Assembly: GCA_031553565.1 (NCBI GenBank)
Contig: JAVBLK010000007.1
Coordinates: 1-55,576, forward strand
Direction: 5' to 3'
Source of the DNA: JAVBLK01 sp031553565
GTDB taxonomy: Bacteria > Bacillota > Clostridia > Christensenellales > DUVY01
Length of the DNA stretch: 55,576 bases
Positions 16,642 to 25,753 of this stretch are shown here, in pieces (position 1 is the stretch's first letter; each line of letters begins with the position of its first letter). Made by a program: the position numbers and the translations under genes. The notes beneath the pieces were generated by a model. It saw only the letters and a list, made by a program, of their open reading frames with translations, was not told the DNA's origin and searched no databases.

Positions 16642-16783
16642 AACTCAGAATTTTAAATACGCACCCGAGGGTACAGGCCGCATGCCGCCTGCGTTTCCGT
16701 AAAATTTTAGTACGGGACGTGGCTGCCGCCGATGGGAAGGAAGCTTTCCGGTAAAACCGCGGGGAGGTAACAAGGAGAAATTT

Positions 16784-17566
16784 ATGCCGGTCATTTCAAT
16801 GAAACAGCTGCTTGAAGCAGGCGTCCATTTCGGACACCCCACCAGAAAGTGGAACCCGAAAATGGCAAAGTACATCTACACAGAGCGCAACGACATCCAC
16901 ATCATCAACCTGGAAAAAACCGTCGTTCTGATCGAGGAAGCCTACAAATTTATCGCCGACGTTGTCAAGAGCAACAAGTCGATACTTTTTGTCGGGACCA
17001 AGAAACAGGCGCAGGAGGCTATCGAGCAGGAAGCGCAGCGCTGCGAAATGTTCTATATCAAGTCGCGCTGGCTGGGCGGTACGCTGACCAATTTTACGAC
17101 TATCCGCAGCCGTATCGACAGGATGAACAAGCTGAACCAAATGGAGCGTATGGGCGACTTCTCGATGCTGCCTAAAAAGGAAGTTCTAAAGCTTAAGGCC
17201 GAACGCGACGTTTTGGAGAAAAACCTTGGCGGCATCAAGGATATGCGCACCTTACCCGGCGCGCTGTTCGTGGTAGACCCGAAGAAGGAACATATTGCCG
17301 TCAGAGAGGCGCGCAGCCTTAATATCCCGATCGTGGGCATCGTTGACACCAACTGCGATCCGGACGAGGTCGATTATGTAATTGCGGCAAACGACGACGC
17401 CATAAGGGCGGTCAAGCTGATCGCCGCAGGCATTGCCGATGCGGTCATCGAAGCGAAGGGAGGCGTACAGAACGCCCCTAAAGCAGAGACAGCAGTCAAG
17501 GCTGATATGACCGAAGCGCTGACAGGCGAAATCCCGGCGGAAGAAAAAGACGGCGACCAGGAATAG
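16784..17566 (+). CDS. rpsB: 30S ribosomal protein S2
   Basis: 260 residues. Signature 'VISMKQLLEAGVHFGHPTRKWNPKM' opens the protein and 'PIVGIVDTNCDPDEVDYVIAANDDAIRA' carries the second one. The C-terminal tail beyond residue 230 is acidic and variable. It binds late to the 30S platform near S1. It leads the rpsB-tsf-pyrH-frr cluster and has its own promoter at 16613. Confidence 0.98.
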   Translation: MPVISMKQLLEAGVHFGHPTRKWNPKMAKYIYTERNDIHIINLEKTVVLIEEAYKFIADVVKSNKSILFVGTKKQAQEAIEQEAQRCEMFYIKSRWLGGTLTNFTTIRSRIDRMNKLNQMERMGDFSMLPKKEVLKLKAERDVLEKNLGGIKDMRTLPGALFVVDPKKEHIAVREARSLNIPIVGIVDTNCDPDEVDYVIAANDDAIRAVKLIAAGIADAVIEAKGGVQNAPKAETAVKADMTEALTGEIPAEEKDGDQE

Positions 17567-17723
17567 TTTTTTCTGTATTTAACGAAATACGCTAAAACAT
17601 ATTTTTGGATCGTACCGCAGGCTGAAAAATATATCTGGAGGGGCTGCAACGCAAATAAGCCCCGATAAAGTGAAGGTACAGCAAACAGGGACTGGCGGAA
17701 CAGTCCGCTAAAAAGGAGTTTTT

Positions 17724-18392
17724 ATGTTTACTGCTCAAGACGTAGCAAAATTAAGAGAGCGCACCGGTGCAGGCATGATGGACTGCAAGAAGGCGCTGAC
17801 AGAATCTAACGGCAACTTTGAAAAAGCGGCCGACTATTTAAGGGAAAAGGGTATCGCGGCTGCGGCCAAGAAAGCCGACCGTATCGCTGCCGAGGGTATT
17901 GTTGACAGCTATATCCATATGAAGGGCAAGATCGGCGTACTGGTCGAGGTCAACTGCGAAACCGACTTTGTTGCAAAGAGCGACGATTTCAGGGCGCTTG
18001 TACACGAGATCGCGCTGCAGATCGCGGCGGCAAAGCCGTTGTACCTTAACCGCGAAGAGGTTTCCGCCGATATCATCGCCAAGGAAAAAGAGATCCTGAT
18101 GGCACAGATCAAGAACGACGAGAAAAACAAAAACAAGCCCGCCGCTATCCTGGAAAAAATGATAGAGGGCAGGATCGCAAAATACTACACCGAAAACTGT
18201 CTGCTTGATCAGGAATACATCAAGGATCAGACAATGACGATAACCCAGCTTATCACCAATACGGTCGCTAAGATCGGTGAAAAGATCACGGTACGGCGCT
18301 TTGCGCGTTATGAAATGGGCGAGGGCATCGAAAAACGTACTAACGACTTGAACGCCGAGGTCAACGAACAAATAAGTAAGATGAAGAAATAA
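17724..18392 (+). CDS. tsf: Elongation factor Ts
   Basis: 222 residues, the short Firmicute form. The N-terminal UBA-like domain has 'RERTGAGMMDCKKAL', and the EF-Tu contact motif 'VNCETDFVAK' follows. It recharges EF-Tu with GTP. The 157-bp spacer after rpsB has small stem-loops but no clear promoter; an AAAGGAG site precedes the ATG. A terminator follows the gene. Confidence 0.97.
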   Translation: MFTAQDVAKLRERTGAGMMDCKKALTESNGNFEKAADYLREKGIAAAAKKADRIAAEGIVDSYIHMKGKIGVLVEVNCETDFVAKSDDFRALVHEIALQIAAAKPLYLNREEVSADIIAKEKEILMAQIKNDEKNKNKPAAILEKMIEGRIAKYYTENCLLDQEYIKDQTMTITQLITNTVAKIGEKITVRRFARYEMGEGIEKRTNDLNAEVNEQISKMKK

Positions 18393-18407
18393 TCCCTTAA
18401 AAAAACA

Positions 18408-18437
18408 AGGCTGTTTAACCGACAGCCTTATTTTTTA
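18408..18437 (+). terminator. Intrinsic terminator after tsf
   Basis: AAGGCTGT/ACAGCCTT stem followed by ATTTTTT. Probably ends or attenuates the rpsB-tsf transcript before pyrH. Confidence 0.8.
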
Positions 18438-18556
18438 ACCCTTGGGAAGAATCGTCAAAAATTGCTTGCAAGATTATTGATTCAAACGGCGGATCCATCA
18501 AAAGCGATATACAGATTTTTTTACATGCTGACCGGTTGCATAAAGGAGTATTTAAA

Positions 18557-19258
18557 ATGGCTAAGTATAAAAGAGTCGTACTAAAGATCAGCGGCGAGGC
18601 GCTGGCGGGCGAGGACAAGTCCGGTATCAACGCTAAAGTAGTAGATCATGTTGTAAAGCAGCTTGCCGCGATACACAGATCCGGAATCGAAACGGCGATC
18701 GTTTTGGGCGGCGGCAACTTCTGGCGCGGCCGGCAGGGCACAAATATGGACAGGACGACAGCCGACCACATGGGGATGCTGGCGACTATAATAAACTCGC
18801 TTGCGCTGCAGGACGCGTTAGAACGCGAGGGCGTTCCCACCAGAGTTCAGACGGCGCTTACCGTACCGCAGGTGGCCGAGCCGTATATCCTGCGGAAAGC
18901 GCTGCGGCATTTTGAAAAGGGCAGGATAGTCATATTCGCTTGCGGCACAGGCAATCCGTTCTTTACGACCGATACGGGCGCGGCGCTGCGCGCGGCCGAA
19001 ATCGGCGCGGACGCGGTGCTGATGGCTAAAAATATAGACGGCGTTTACGACAGCGACCCTAAGAAGAATCCCGCCGCCAAGAAATATGACGAGATCTCCT
19101 ATATGGAAATCATAAACAAAGGCCTGTCGCTGATGGACACCACCTCGATAACAATGTGCATGGAGAATAAGATCCCCGTTATCGCGTTCGCTCTCTCCGA
19201 AAAGGACGGTATACTGAAGGCCGCAAAGGGCGAAAAGACCGGAACGCTGGTGCATTGA
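18557..19258 (+). CDS. pyrH: Uridylate kinase
   Basis: 233 residues from the ATG at 18557, eight bases after AAAGGAG; the in-frame TTG at 18536 would add seven unlikely residues. The amino acid kinase fold shows 'VVLKISGEALAG', 'VLGGGNFWRG' and 'DRTTADHMGMLAT'. It phosphorylates UMP to UDP. Its place between tsf and frr is conserved. Confidence 0.97.
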   Translation: MAKYKRVVLKISGEALAGEDKSGINAKVVDHVVKQLAAIHRSGIETAIVLGGGNFWRGRQGTNMDRTTADHMGMLATIINSLALQDALEREGVPTRVQTALTVPQVAEPYILRKALRHFEKGRIVIFACGTGNPFFTTDTGAALRAAEIGADAVLMAKNIDGVYDSDPKKNPAAKKYDEISYMEIINKGLSLMDTTSITMCMENKIPVIAFALSEKDGILKAAKGEKTGTLVH

Positions 19259-19356
19259 TGCCATGGCCATACTTTTACTGCAGCATCCCGCTTTGTCACA
19301 GTTATATAAAAGGCGGAGCATACTGTTGCAATTTTAGATGACGTACAGCGGAACTA

Positions 19357-19365
19357 TGATATAAT
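19357..19365 (+). promoter_or_regulatory. Extended -10 promoter for frr
   Basis: TGATATAAT (TGn then a perfect TATAAT) with a poor -35. It would start transcription about 30 bases before the frr coding region. Confidence 0.5.
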
Positions 19366-19404
19366 ATCAGTCAGAGAGTCACTATAAATATCGGAGGTAT
19401 TTTT

Positions 19405-19980
19405 ATGCCGTACAAACCGCAGGTTCAGGAAGCGCTGGATAAAACAGCCGCCAAGATGGAAAGAACTGTCGAGCACTTTAATTCCGAGATGGGTAATGTC
19501 CGCGCAGGCAGGGCAAATCCGCAGATCTTAAACAAAGTCACAGTTAATTATTACGGAACGGCTACGCCTGTTACGCAGATGGCAAATATCAGCGTACCCG
19601 ACGCAAGGACCCTTGCGATATCCGTTTGGGATCAGTCGGCGGTAAAGGACGTGGTCAAGGCGCTTTTGGCCTCCGATATCGGCATTACTCCCAACGACGA
19701 CGGCAAGGTGATCAGGCTGGTGTTTCCGCAGCTGACCGAGGAAAGGCGCAAGGACCTTGTTAAGAATATCAAGAAGACTAACGAGGATTGCAAGGTCGCT
19801 ATCCGCAACGAACGCCGCGATTTAATGGAAACGCTTAAAAAGCTGCAAAAGGACAGCGTCATTTCCGAGGACGAATTCAAGACCGTCGAAAAGGACGTAC
19901 AGTCAAAGCTGCTCGATAAATATATCGCAACATTAGACAAGCTGCTTGCGGCGAAGGAAAAAGAAATACTGGAAGTATAG
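19405..19980 (+). CDS. frr: Ribosome recycling factor
   Basis: 191 residues. The two-domain tRNA-mimic with the conserved 'RAGRANPQILNKVTVNYYGTATP' start and 'LTEERRKDLVK' segment. It splits post-termination ribosomes with EF-G. A CGGAGG site precedes the ATG. In place between pyrH and uppS as in B. subtilis. Confidence 0.98.
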   Translation: MPYKPQVQEALDKTAAKMERTVEHFNSEMGNVRAGRANPQILNKVTVNYYGTATPVTQMANISVPDARTLAISVWDQSAVKDVVKALLASDIGITPNDDGKVIRLVFPQLTEERRKDLVKNIKKTNEDCKVAIRNERRDLMETLKKLQKDSVISEDEFKTVEKDVQSKLLDKYIATLDKLLAAKEKEILEV

Positions 19981-20086
19981 GCATTTCCTGAGTGATACCG
20001 CGAAAATCACTGATTGCCGTTTGAAAGGTACGCCGTCCGTGTACCTATTCGGTAAATTTACATAAACTTTTCAAAGGACGCATAAA

Positions 20087-20791
20087 ATGTCGGATCAAAC
20101 TTTGCCGAAGCATATTGCCTTCATTATGGACGGTAACGGCAGATGGGCAACACAACGGAATCTGCCGCGCAGCGAGGGACACCGCGAGGGCGTAAGCGTA
20201 ACAAAGAAAATCGTCTTCGAGTGCTTTGAGATCGGCATACCGTATGTTTCGCTGTATGCGTTTTCAAGCGAGAATTGGAACAGGCCGCAGGATGAAATCG
20301 ACCAGCTGTTTAAATATTTAAGGTCATTTTTCAGATCGGAGCTGCCTAAATTTATCAATAAGCGCGTCAGGATAATATGTTTAGGCGACCGGTCAAGGCT
20401 TTCAAGCGAGCTTATAGAAATCATCGGTGAAGCCGAAAAAAAGACCGCTGCCTTTACCGGAAAAGCGTTTCTGATCGGGCTCAATTACGGCGGCCGCCCC
20501 GAAATCATAAGGGCAGTCAACAATATTATCGCATCCGGGATAACTAAGGTCGATGAAGCGCTGTTTGAACGTTTTCTATATACCGCGGGCGTTCCCGATC
20601 CCGACCTTTTGGTAAGAACCAGCGAAAGGCGCCTCTCGAACTTTATGCTGTATCAATGCGCATACACAGAACTGTGCTTCATCGATAAATTCTGGCCGGA
20701 CTTTGATAAAAAAAGTCTTGAGGAAGTATTAAAGGACTTTGCAGGCCGCAAACGCCGTTTCGGCGCGATAGCGGCGGGCGGCGGCAAGTAA
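20087..20791 (+). CDS. uppS: Isoprenyl transferase (undecaprenyl diphosphate synthase)
   Basis: 234 residues. Cis-prenyltransferase motifs are intact: 'FIMDGNGRWA' with the catalytic Asp, 'GHREG', and 'PDPDLLVRTSERRLSNFML' near the end. It makes the C55 lipid carrier for cell wall synthesis from IPP supplied by the MEP pathway enzymes Dxr and IspG encoded downstream. An AAAGGA site precedes the ATG. Confidence 0.97.
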   Translation: MSDQTLPKHIAFIMDGNGRWATQRNLPRSEGHREGVSVTKKIVFECFEIGIPYVSLYAFSSENWNRPQDEIDQLFKYLRSFFRSELPKFINKRVRIICLGDRSRLSSELIEIIGEAEKKTAAFTGKAFLIGLNYGGRPEIIRAVNNIIASGITKVDEALFERFLYTAGVPDPDLLVRTSERRLSNFMLYQCAYTELCFIDKFWPDFDKKSLEEVLKDFAGRKRRFGAIAAGGGK

Positions 20792-20837
20792 AACCGCGCG
20801 GCGTCAGCGAGCGGCTTCCGGGTTGCAATAAATAAAC

Positions 20838-21803
20838 ATGAAAAAACGCTTTATAACCTCTATTTTTATCGTATTAGTCGTTTTGGGCGCATTTGTGTCC
20901 CGCGTTTTCAATACCTTTGTGTTCGACGCGCTGATACTTTTTGTTGCGGTTATGGCGATCCTCGAGGTTTCGCGCGCAATCTCGGCAAACGGCAAATATG
21001 AAAAACCACTTTTGTTTTTTTTGTTCGCGCATATTTTTATATGCTATCTGCTGATCAAGATCGGGCAGTTCACCGATTCGTTCCTGCCTACAAGCCGTTA
21101 CAGCTCCTACCTATATTTATCGATCGAGATACCGGTAATATTTATCGTGATGTTCGTCTCGTCGTTTTTCACAAACAAAATTACTTTCGGCAGAATGGTC
21201 AGCACCGCTTTTATAATGTTCTATCCTACCAGCCTGATTATTTTTACGCTGTCTATTAACAATATTTTTCCTGCTTTCGCAATTCCGGCCGGCACGGAAT
21301 TAATGGATGTGATATATCCTGCTTACGCTGTGACCGGCGACACACAATTAATAGGTTTTTTCGGGCTGGCAATGCTTTTTGCGACCTCGATGCTGTCCGA
21401 CACGATGGCGTACCTTGTCGGCGTTACGGTAAAAGGGCCAAAGCTTTGTCCAAACCTGAGCCCTAAGAAAACTATAAGCGGCGCGGTAGGCGGCCTTATA
21501 GGCGGCTTTATGGGCGCGATGCTGATATATATGTTCGCGAATGTACCGGCGTTGTCCTTCCTGCAATTTTCAGGCTTTGGCGGGATACCTCTGTATCATT
21601 TTGCGATAATGGGGGTCTTAGGCAGCGTGTTTACACAATTCGGCGACCTTGCGGCAAGCTATCTTAAACGCGCGTGCGGCATAAAGGACTTTTCGGACGC
21701 TTTTCCCGGCCACGGCGGCTATATGGACAGGATAGACGGATTGATGTTTAACTCGTTGTTCATATATCTCTATATGCTGCTGTTTGTCATAATGCATTTG
21801 TAA
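20838..21803 (+). CDS. cdsA: Phosphatidate cytidylyltransferase
   Basis: 321 residues with about eight membrane helices. The C-terminal CDP-DAG synthase signature 'SYLKRACGIKDFSDAFPGHGGYMDRIDG' is intact. It makes CDP-diacylglycerol for phospholipids. It is longer than the usual 260-280 residues because of extra N-terminal hydrophobic segments. Ribosome site is weak; translation may depend on uppS, 46 bases upstream. Confidence 0.94.
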   Translation: MKKRFITSIFIVLVVLGAFVSRVFNTFVFDALILFVAVMAILEVSRAISANGKYEKPLLFFLFAHIFICYLLIKIGQFTDSFLPTSRYSSYLYLSIEIPVIFIVMFVSSFFTNKITFGRMVSTAFIMFYPTSLIIFTLSINNIFPAFAIPAGTELMDVIYPAYAVTGDTQLIGFFGLAMLFATSMLSDTMAYLVGVTVKGPKLCPNLSPKKTISGAVGGLIGGFMGAMLIYMFANVPALSFLQFSGFGGIPLYHFAIMGVLGSVFTQFGDLAASYLKRACGIKDFSDAFPGHGGYMDRIDGLMFNSLFIYLYMLLFVIMHL

Positions 21804-21877
21804 CGCAGAGTTTTCCTAAATATATATCATGCTTTTTCGGATTTTCAAGAAAGAATTTTTATCGGTAGTGAATTGAT

Positions 21878-22966
21878 TTGAGAAATATTGCAGTTTTGGG
21901 AAGCACCGGCTCGATCGGAAGGCAGACGCTGGAAATCTGCCGGCGGTTCCCCGATAAATTTAAAATACGCGCGCTTACGGCAGGCAATCCCGCCGCAGTT
22001 TTTTCAGCGCAGATAAACGAATTCAACCCCGATTTCCACGGTTTCGGCGCAGAAGCGTCAGTAACCGCCGCCAGTCTTGAATCCGTCGATACGGTCGTTG
22101 TCGCCGTTTCCGGCATTGCCGCATTAAGGCCGGTAATGGCGGCAGTATGCGCCGGCAAACGCGTTGCTTTGGCAAACAAAGAGGCCTTGGTCGCTGCGGG
22201 CGATATAATTATGGCGGCCGCAAAAAAGAGCGGGGCGGCGATCATCCCCGTGGACAGCGAGCACTCCGCTATCTTTCAATGCCTTTCGGCAGGGCGGCGC
22301 AAGGATTTGCGGCGCGTAATACTTACCGCCAGCGGCGGCCCGCTGCTAAACGCGCCTGAAAGCCGTCTTGTTGACATTGCACCTGAGGAAGTCGTAAAGC
22401 ACCCGCGCTGGAAAATGGGCAAGAAGATATCGGTCGACAGCGCGACAATGATGAATAAGGGGCTGGAGGTCATCGAGGCAAGCCGGCTGTTTAGTTTAAA
22501 GCCGGAGCAGATCGATGTGGTCATCCATCCGCAAAGCATCATCCATTCTATGGTCGAATACTGCGACGGCTCTGTCCTGGCGCAATTGAGTAATCCCGAC
22601 ATGGCGATACCTATCAGCCTGGCATTGTTCCATCCGTCAAGATGCCCCGATACAGGCGTGCCGCCGCTGGATTTTAATACGGTCAAGAGCCTAGACTTTA
22701 TGCCGCTTTCAAAAGGGCGGTTCCCGTGCTTTGACCTGGCGGTAACTGCGTTTAAAGCGGGCGGCGCGGCGCCTTGCGTACTAAACGCCGCCAACGAAGC
22801 GGCGGTCGATTTATTTTTGACGGGAAAGATACCGTATTTGTCGATACCGCAGCTCGTCGGCGCAGCGATGGATAAATTTCACGCAAATGTGAAACGGATA
22901 AACGGAATAGATGATATAATTGAGCTTGACGCATTGGTAAGAAAAGGCATAACCTGCGGCGCGTAA
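21878..22966 (+). CDS. dxr: 1-deoxy-D-xylulose 5-phosphate reductoisomerase
   Basis: 362 residues, starting with TTG. The NADPH-binding 'AVLGSTGSIGRQTL' opens the protein; 'ANKEALVAAG', 'VPVDSEHSAIFQCL'-type and 'LTASGGPLL' motifs hold the metal and substrate sites. It makes MEP, the committed step of non-mevalonate isoprenoid synthesis. IspG, a later step, is encoded two genes downstream. A MITE follows the stop codon. Confidence 0.96.
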   Translation: MRNIAVLGSTGSIGRQTLEICRRFPDKFKIRALTAGNPAAVFSAQINEFNPDFHGFGAEASVTAASLESVDTVVVAVSGIAALRPVMAAVCAGKRVALANKEALVAAGDIIMAAAKKSGAAIIPVDSEHSAIFQCLSAGRRKDLRRVILTASGGPLLNAPESRLVDIAPEEVVKHPRWKMGKKISVDSATMMNKGLEVIEASRLFSLKPEQIDVVIHPQSIIHSMVEYCDGSVLAQLSNPDMAIPISLALFHPSRCPDTGVPPLDFNTVKSLDFMPLSKGRFPCFDLAVTAFKAGGAAPCVLNAANEAAVDLFLTGKIPYLSIPQLVGAAMDKFHANVKRINGIDDIIELDALVRKGITCGA

Positions 22967-23005
22967 TACAGTAAACACTGTAAAACCAGCCGTTTTTATC
23001 CTTAA

Positions 23006-23163
23006 GGAAACACTGAAAATTTAAGAATAATTTACAGCGGCGTCTTTTTCGGATGAAAACGTCTTTTGCTTTTGCAAATAGTTCTACTATTTGCTGCAAA
23101 AACAAGCCGTTTTCTGCCTTAAAAATACTTGCTCTAAATTAACCTCATCTATTCATTGTTTCC
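23006..23163 (+). mobile_element. MITE copy 2 (158 bp)
   Basis: The ends GGAAACACTGAA and (reverse complement) GGAAACAATGAATAGATG, flanked by TTAA and TCAA. The internal GCAAATAGttctaCTATTTGC hairpin is identical to copy 1. This end is the closest of all to the IS end at 54917. It occupies half of the dxr-rseP gap. Confidence 0.82.
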
Positions 23164-23267
23164 TCAAATATCTACTTAACTGAAACTGGTTTTAAAGTTG
23201 CTTTACTATACATAAAATATACACTGGCTTTTTTTGCAAAACAAAAAAAATGTAAGGAAAACATATC

Positions 23268-24425
23268 TTGATAAATCTGATCGGCTCTTTCGGAAGCGTA
23301 ATGACAACGATCGGCGGTATAGCCGTAGCCCTTGTCATTTTGCTTGTTATGATAACTATCCACGAACTCGGCCATTATATCGCGGGCAAGAAACTCGGCT
23401 TTAAGATTAATGAATTTGCCGTCGGGTTCGGCCCGAAGCTGTTAAGTAAGAAGCGGAAGGACGAAACGGTTGTATCCTTACGCGCTATCCCCTTAGGCGG
23501 CTTCTGCGCGTTCGAGGGCGAGGAAGAGGATATGCCGAACCCGGAGGCCTTCAACAATCAAAAGCCGTGGAAGCGGATGATTGTTTTGTCGATGGGCGCG
23601 ATATTCAATATTGTGTCGGCGGTCATCTTTTCATTTATCGTGCTGCTGGCGGTCGGCAACGTGTACACTACAACGGGGATAGAGGTCGCGTCTGTCTATA
23701 ACCTTTCTGCGCCGCCCGAAGGCATAGTGCTTGTTGCAGATACCGAAAACCCTAATAATGCCGTGCTCAAAGATGGCGATATCTTTATATCCGTAAACGG
23801 GCAAAATCTGAAGGATATCAAAAATTTTGACGCCGCCGCCTTTTCAAAGCTTGTGACAGACGCGGGCGACACCTTCGGCGTTGTGGTAAGCCGTGACGGG
23901 ACAGAGACCGCGCTGCTTCTTACCAAATGGACATATAAATATTACGAGGAAGGCCAGGACCCTTCGCAGGCCGTTGAAAAGAAGGGTATCGGCATAACGA
24001 TGTACAGCCTGTACAAGGACGATTACAATGTTCTTACGGCACTGCGCGACTGCGTGCCTTATACCGTCAAGCTGGCCGGCATGATATTATCGTCACTGGG
24101 GCAGCTGTTTACGACCTCGACAGGTATGCGCCAGATGGGCGGCACTATTACGACGATCGCTGTCATGGGCAAGGTGACGACCGCCAGCTTTAAAGGGATG
24201 CTGAACCTGCTGCCGCTGATCGCGGTCAACCTCGGCGTGTTCAACCTGCTGCCGATACCCGCGCTTGACGGCAGCAAGATATTGATTTGCGGCATAGAAT
24301 GGATACGAAAGAAGCCGCTGAACCGGAAAGTGGAGAATATGATACACTTTGTCGGCTTTATCCTTTTGATAGGCTTTGTGATTGTGGCGGATATATTGCA
24401 GCTTTTCGTCTTCAAACAGTTTTAA
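23268..24425 (+). CDS. rseP: RIP metalloprotease RseP (site-2 protease)
   Basis: 385 residues, starting with TTG after GTAAGGAAAA. The intramembrane zinc protease motif is His32-Glu33-x-x-His36 in the first membrane helix. A PDZ domain occupies roughly residues 125-225, and the distal ligand motif 'NLLPIPALDGSKI' lies in the C-terminal helices. It cleaves membrane-bound anti-sigma factors and signal peptide remnants. Its stop codon TAA is the first three bases of the foldback element at 24423-24550. Confidence 0.95.
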   Translation: MINLIGSFGSVMTTIGGIAVALVILLVMITIHELGHYIAGKKLGFKINEFAVGFGPKLLSKKRKDETVVSLRAIPLGGFCAFEGEEEDMPNPEAFNNQKPWKRMIVLSMGAIFNIVSAVIFSFIVLLAVGNVYTTTGIEVASVYNLSAPPEGIVLVADTENPNNAVLKDGDIFISVNGQNLKDIKNFDAAAFSKLVTDAGDTFGVVVSRDGTETALLLTKWTYKYYEEGQDPSQAVEKKGIGITMYSLYKDDYNVLTALRDCVPYTVKLAGMILSSLGQLFTTSTGMRQMGGTITTIAVMGKVTTASFKGMLNLLPLIAVNLGVFNLLPIPALDGSKILICGIEWIRKKPLNRKVENMIHFVGFILLIGFVIVADILQLFVFKQF

Positions 24426-24550
24426 ACGCCACGGTTGGGCCGTGATTCGGGCTGCGTACGCAAAATTCCCTAAGTTACGTACCTTTCGGTACGCTCCTGT
24501 CGGTCAATTTTGCGCCTGCTGCCCGACTGACGGCCTAACCGTGGCGTTTA
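24423..24550. repeat. 128-bp foldback (snap-back) element
   Basis: Left end TAAACGCCACGGTT and right end AACCGTGGCGTTTA are inverted copies, and the complementarity continues with few mismatches through GGCCGT..TCGGGC.GC...CGCAAAATT to a central CGTACCtttcGGTACG. Almost the whole element folds on itself. The first TAA is the rseP stop codon. Confidence 0.85.
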
Positions 24551-24564
24551 ACGATACACCGGCA

Positions 24565-24587
24565 TTTTCCTTAGAAAAATGTCCGTA
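24565..24587. repeat. Truncated GGACATTTTT-type hairpin
   Basis: GCATTTTCCTTAGAAAAATGTCCG keeps the arms of the family at 80 and 39345 but lacks the long loop. Confidence 0.35.
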
Positions 24588-24611
24588 AAATGAAAGCGTT
24601 TTCATTTTTTT

Positions 24612-24636
24612 GGCGCGGCGGTTGCCGCGCCTTTTT
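24612..24636 (+). terminator. Intrinsic terminator before ispG
   Basis: GGCGCGGCggttGCCGCGCCTTTTT, a perfect eight-pair GC stem and U-run. It ends the rseP transcript. Confidence 0.9.
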
Positions 24637-24650
24637 ATATATGCTATAAT
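24622..24650 (+). promoter_or_regulatory. Promoter of ispG, overlapping the terminator
   Basis: TTGCCG, 17-base spacer, TATAAT with TG one base before it. The -35 lies in the loop and 3' arm of the terminator hairpin. The predicted start (about 24657) is only one to three bases before the ispG ATG. Confidence 0.75.
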
Positions 24651-24658
24651 TTGTTTAT

Positions 24659-25753
24659 ATGGAAGCTAAACAAAAAGCTCTTGTTAACCCGTCGGAGAAT
24701 GTTAAGAGGCTTACCCGGCGCATACCTGTAAAAGATATTTTTATCGGCGGGGGCGGGCGGATCACAATACAGTCTATGACAAATACAGATACCTCGGATG
24801 CGGAAAAAACCGTTGCGCAGATAAGGGAGCTGGAGGCGGCGGGCTGCGACATCGCACGGTGCGCCGTGACCGATATGACGGACGCGAAAGCGCTTAGGAG
24901 TATCACGGAGAGGGTAAAGATACCTGTTGTGGCCGATATCCAGTTCGACTACCGGCTGGCGGTCGCCTCGATCGAGAACGGTGCGCACAAGATACGCATA
25001 AACCCCGGCAATATCGGCGGCGCGGAAAAGGTGAAAATCATCTGCGACGCGGCAAGGGCGGCGGGCATTCCCATACGCGCAGGCGTCAACAGCGGCAGCA
25101 TAGAAAAAGACCTGTACGATAAATACGGCAACACGCCGAAAGCCTTATCCGAATCCGCATTGCGCAGCGTCGCGCTGCTTGAAAAATGCGGTTTTTACGA
25201 TATAATCGTATCCGTCAAGTCCAGCGGCGTCAAGCATATGATCGAAAGCAACCGGCTTGTCTCAAAATCGGTCGATTATCCGATACATTTGGGGGTGACC
25301 GAGGCCGGCGCGTTCAGCGCGGGAATGGTAAAGTCCGCGATAGGGATAGGCAGCCTGCTGGCCGACGGCATAGGCGACACTATCCGGGTTTCTTTGACCG
25401 GCGATCCGGTCCAGGAGGCCGGCGCGGCAAGGAGCATCCTGCGCGCGTTATCTCTTGACAAAAACTATGTCGAGATAATCTCGTGCCCGACCTGTGCGCG
25501 CTGCCATATCGACCTGGCCGCGCTGGTTGACGATATAACCGCCATGACTGCGCAGATAGAAAAGCCGCTTAAAATAGCCGTGATGGGCTGTGTTGTAAAC
25601 GGCCCCGGCGAAGCGCGTGAGGCCGATTTAGGGATAGCGGGCGGGCTTGACAGGTCGGCTATATTCAAAAAAGGCGTACTTTTAAAGACAGTAAACAATG
25701 AAGAACTGATGCAGGAGTTTATTACCGAATTATGCAAGATAACGCTCTCCTAG
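24659..25753 (+). CDS. ispG: 4-hydroxy-3-methylbut-2-enyl diphosphate synthase (flavodoxin/ferredoxin)
   Basis: 364 residues. It reduces MEcPP to HMBPP in the MEP pathway, using a 4Fe-4S cluster. A TIM barrel starts with 'IGGGGRITIQSMTNTDTSD'; cluster ligands lie in 'CPTCARC' and 'GCVVNGPGEAREAD'. No Shine-Dalgarno is visible and the promoter -10 ends nine bases before the ATG, so the message looks leaderless. It overlaps the polC-like gene by 22 bases. Confidence 0.95.
   Translation: MEAKQKALVNPSENVKRLTRRIPVKDIFIGGGGRITIQSMTNTDTSDAEKTVAQIRELEAAGCDIARCAVTDMTDAKALRSITERVKIPVVADIQFDYRLAVASIENGAHKIRINPGNIGGAEKVKIICDAARAAGIPIRAGVNSGSIEKDLYDKYGNTPKALSESALRSVALLEKCGFYDIIVSVKSSGVKHMIESNRLVSKSVDYPIHLGVTEAGAFSAGMVKSAIGIGSLLADGIGDTIRVSLTGDPVQEAGAARSILRALSLDKNYVEIISCPTCARCHIDLAALVDDITAMTAQIEKPLKIAVMGCVVNGPGEAREADLGIAGGLDRSAIFKKGVLLKTVNNEELMQEFITELCKITLS

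Noticed and set aside
16648..16783. T-box leader, because of ACCGCGGGGAGG before rpsB
   Set aside because: The full T-box motif is absent, there is no terminator/antiterminator, and the gene is a ribosomal protein gene.
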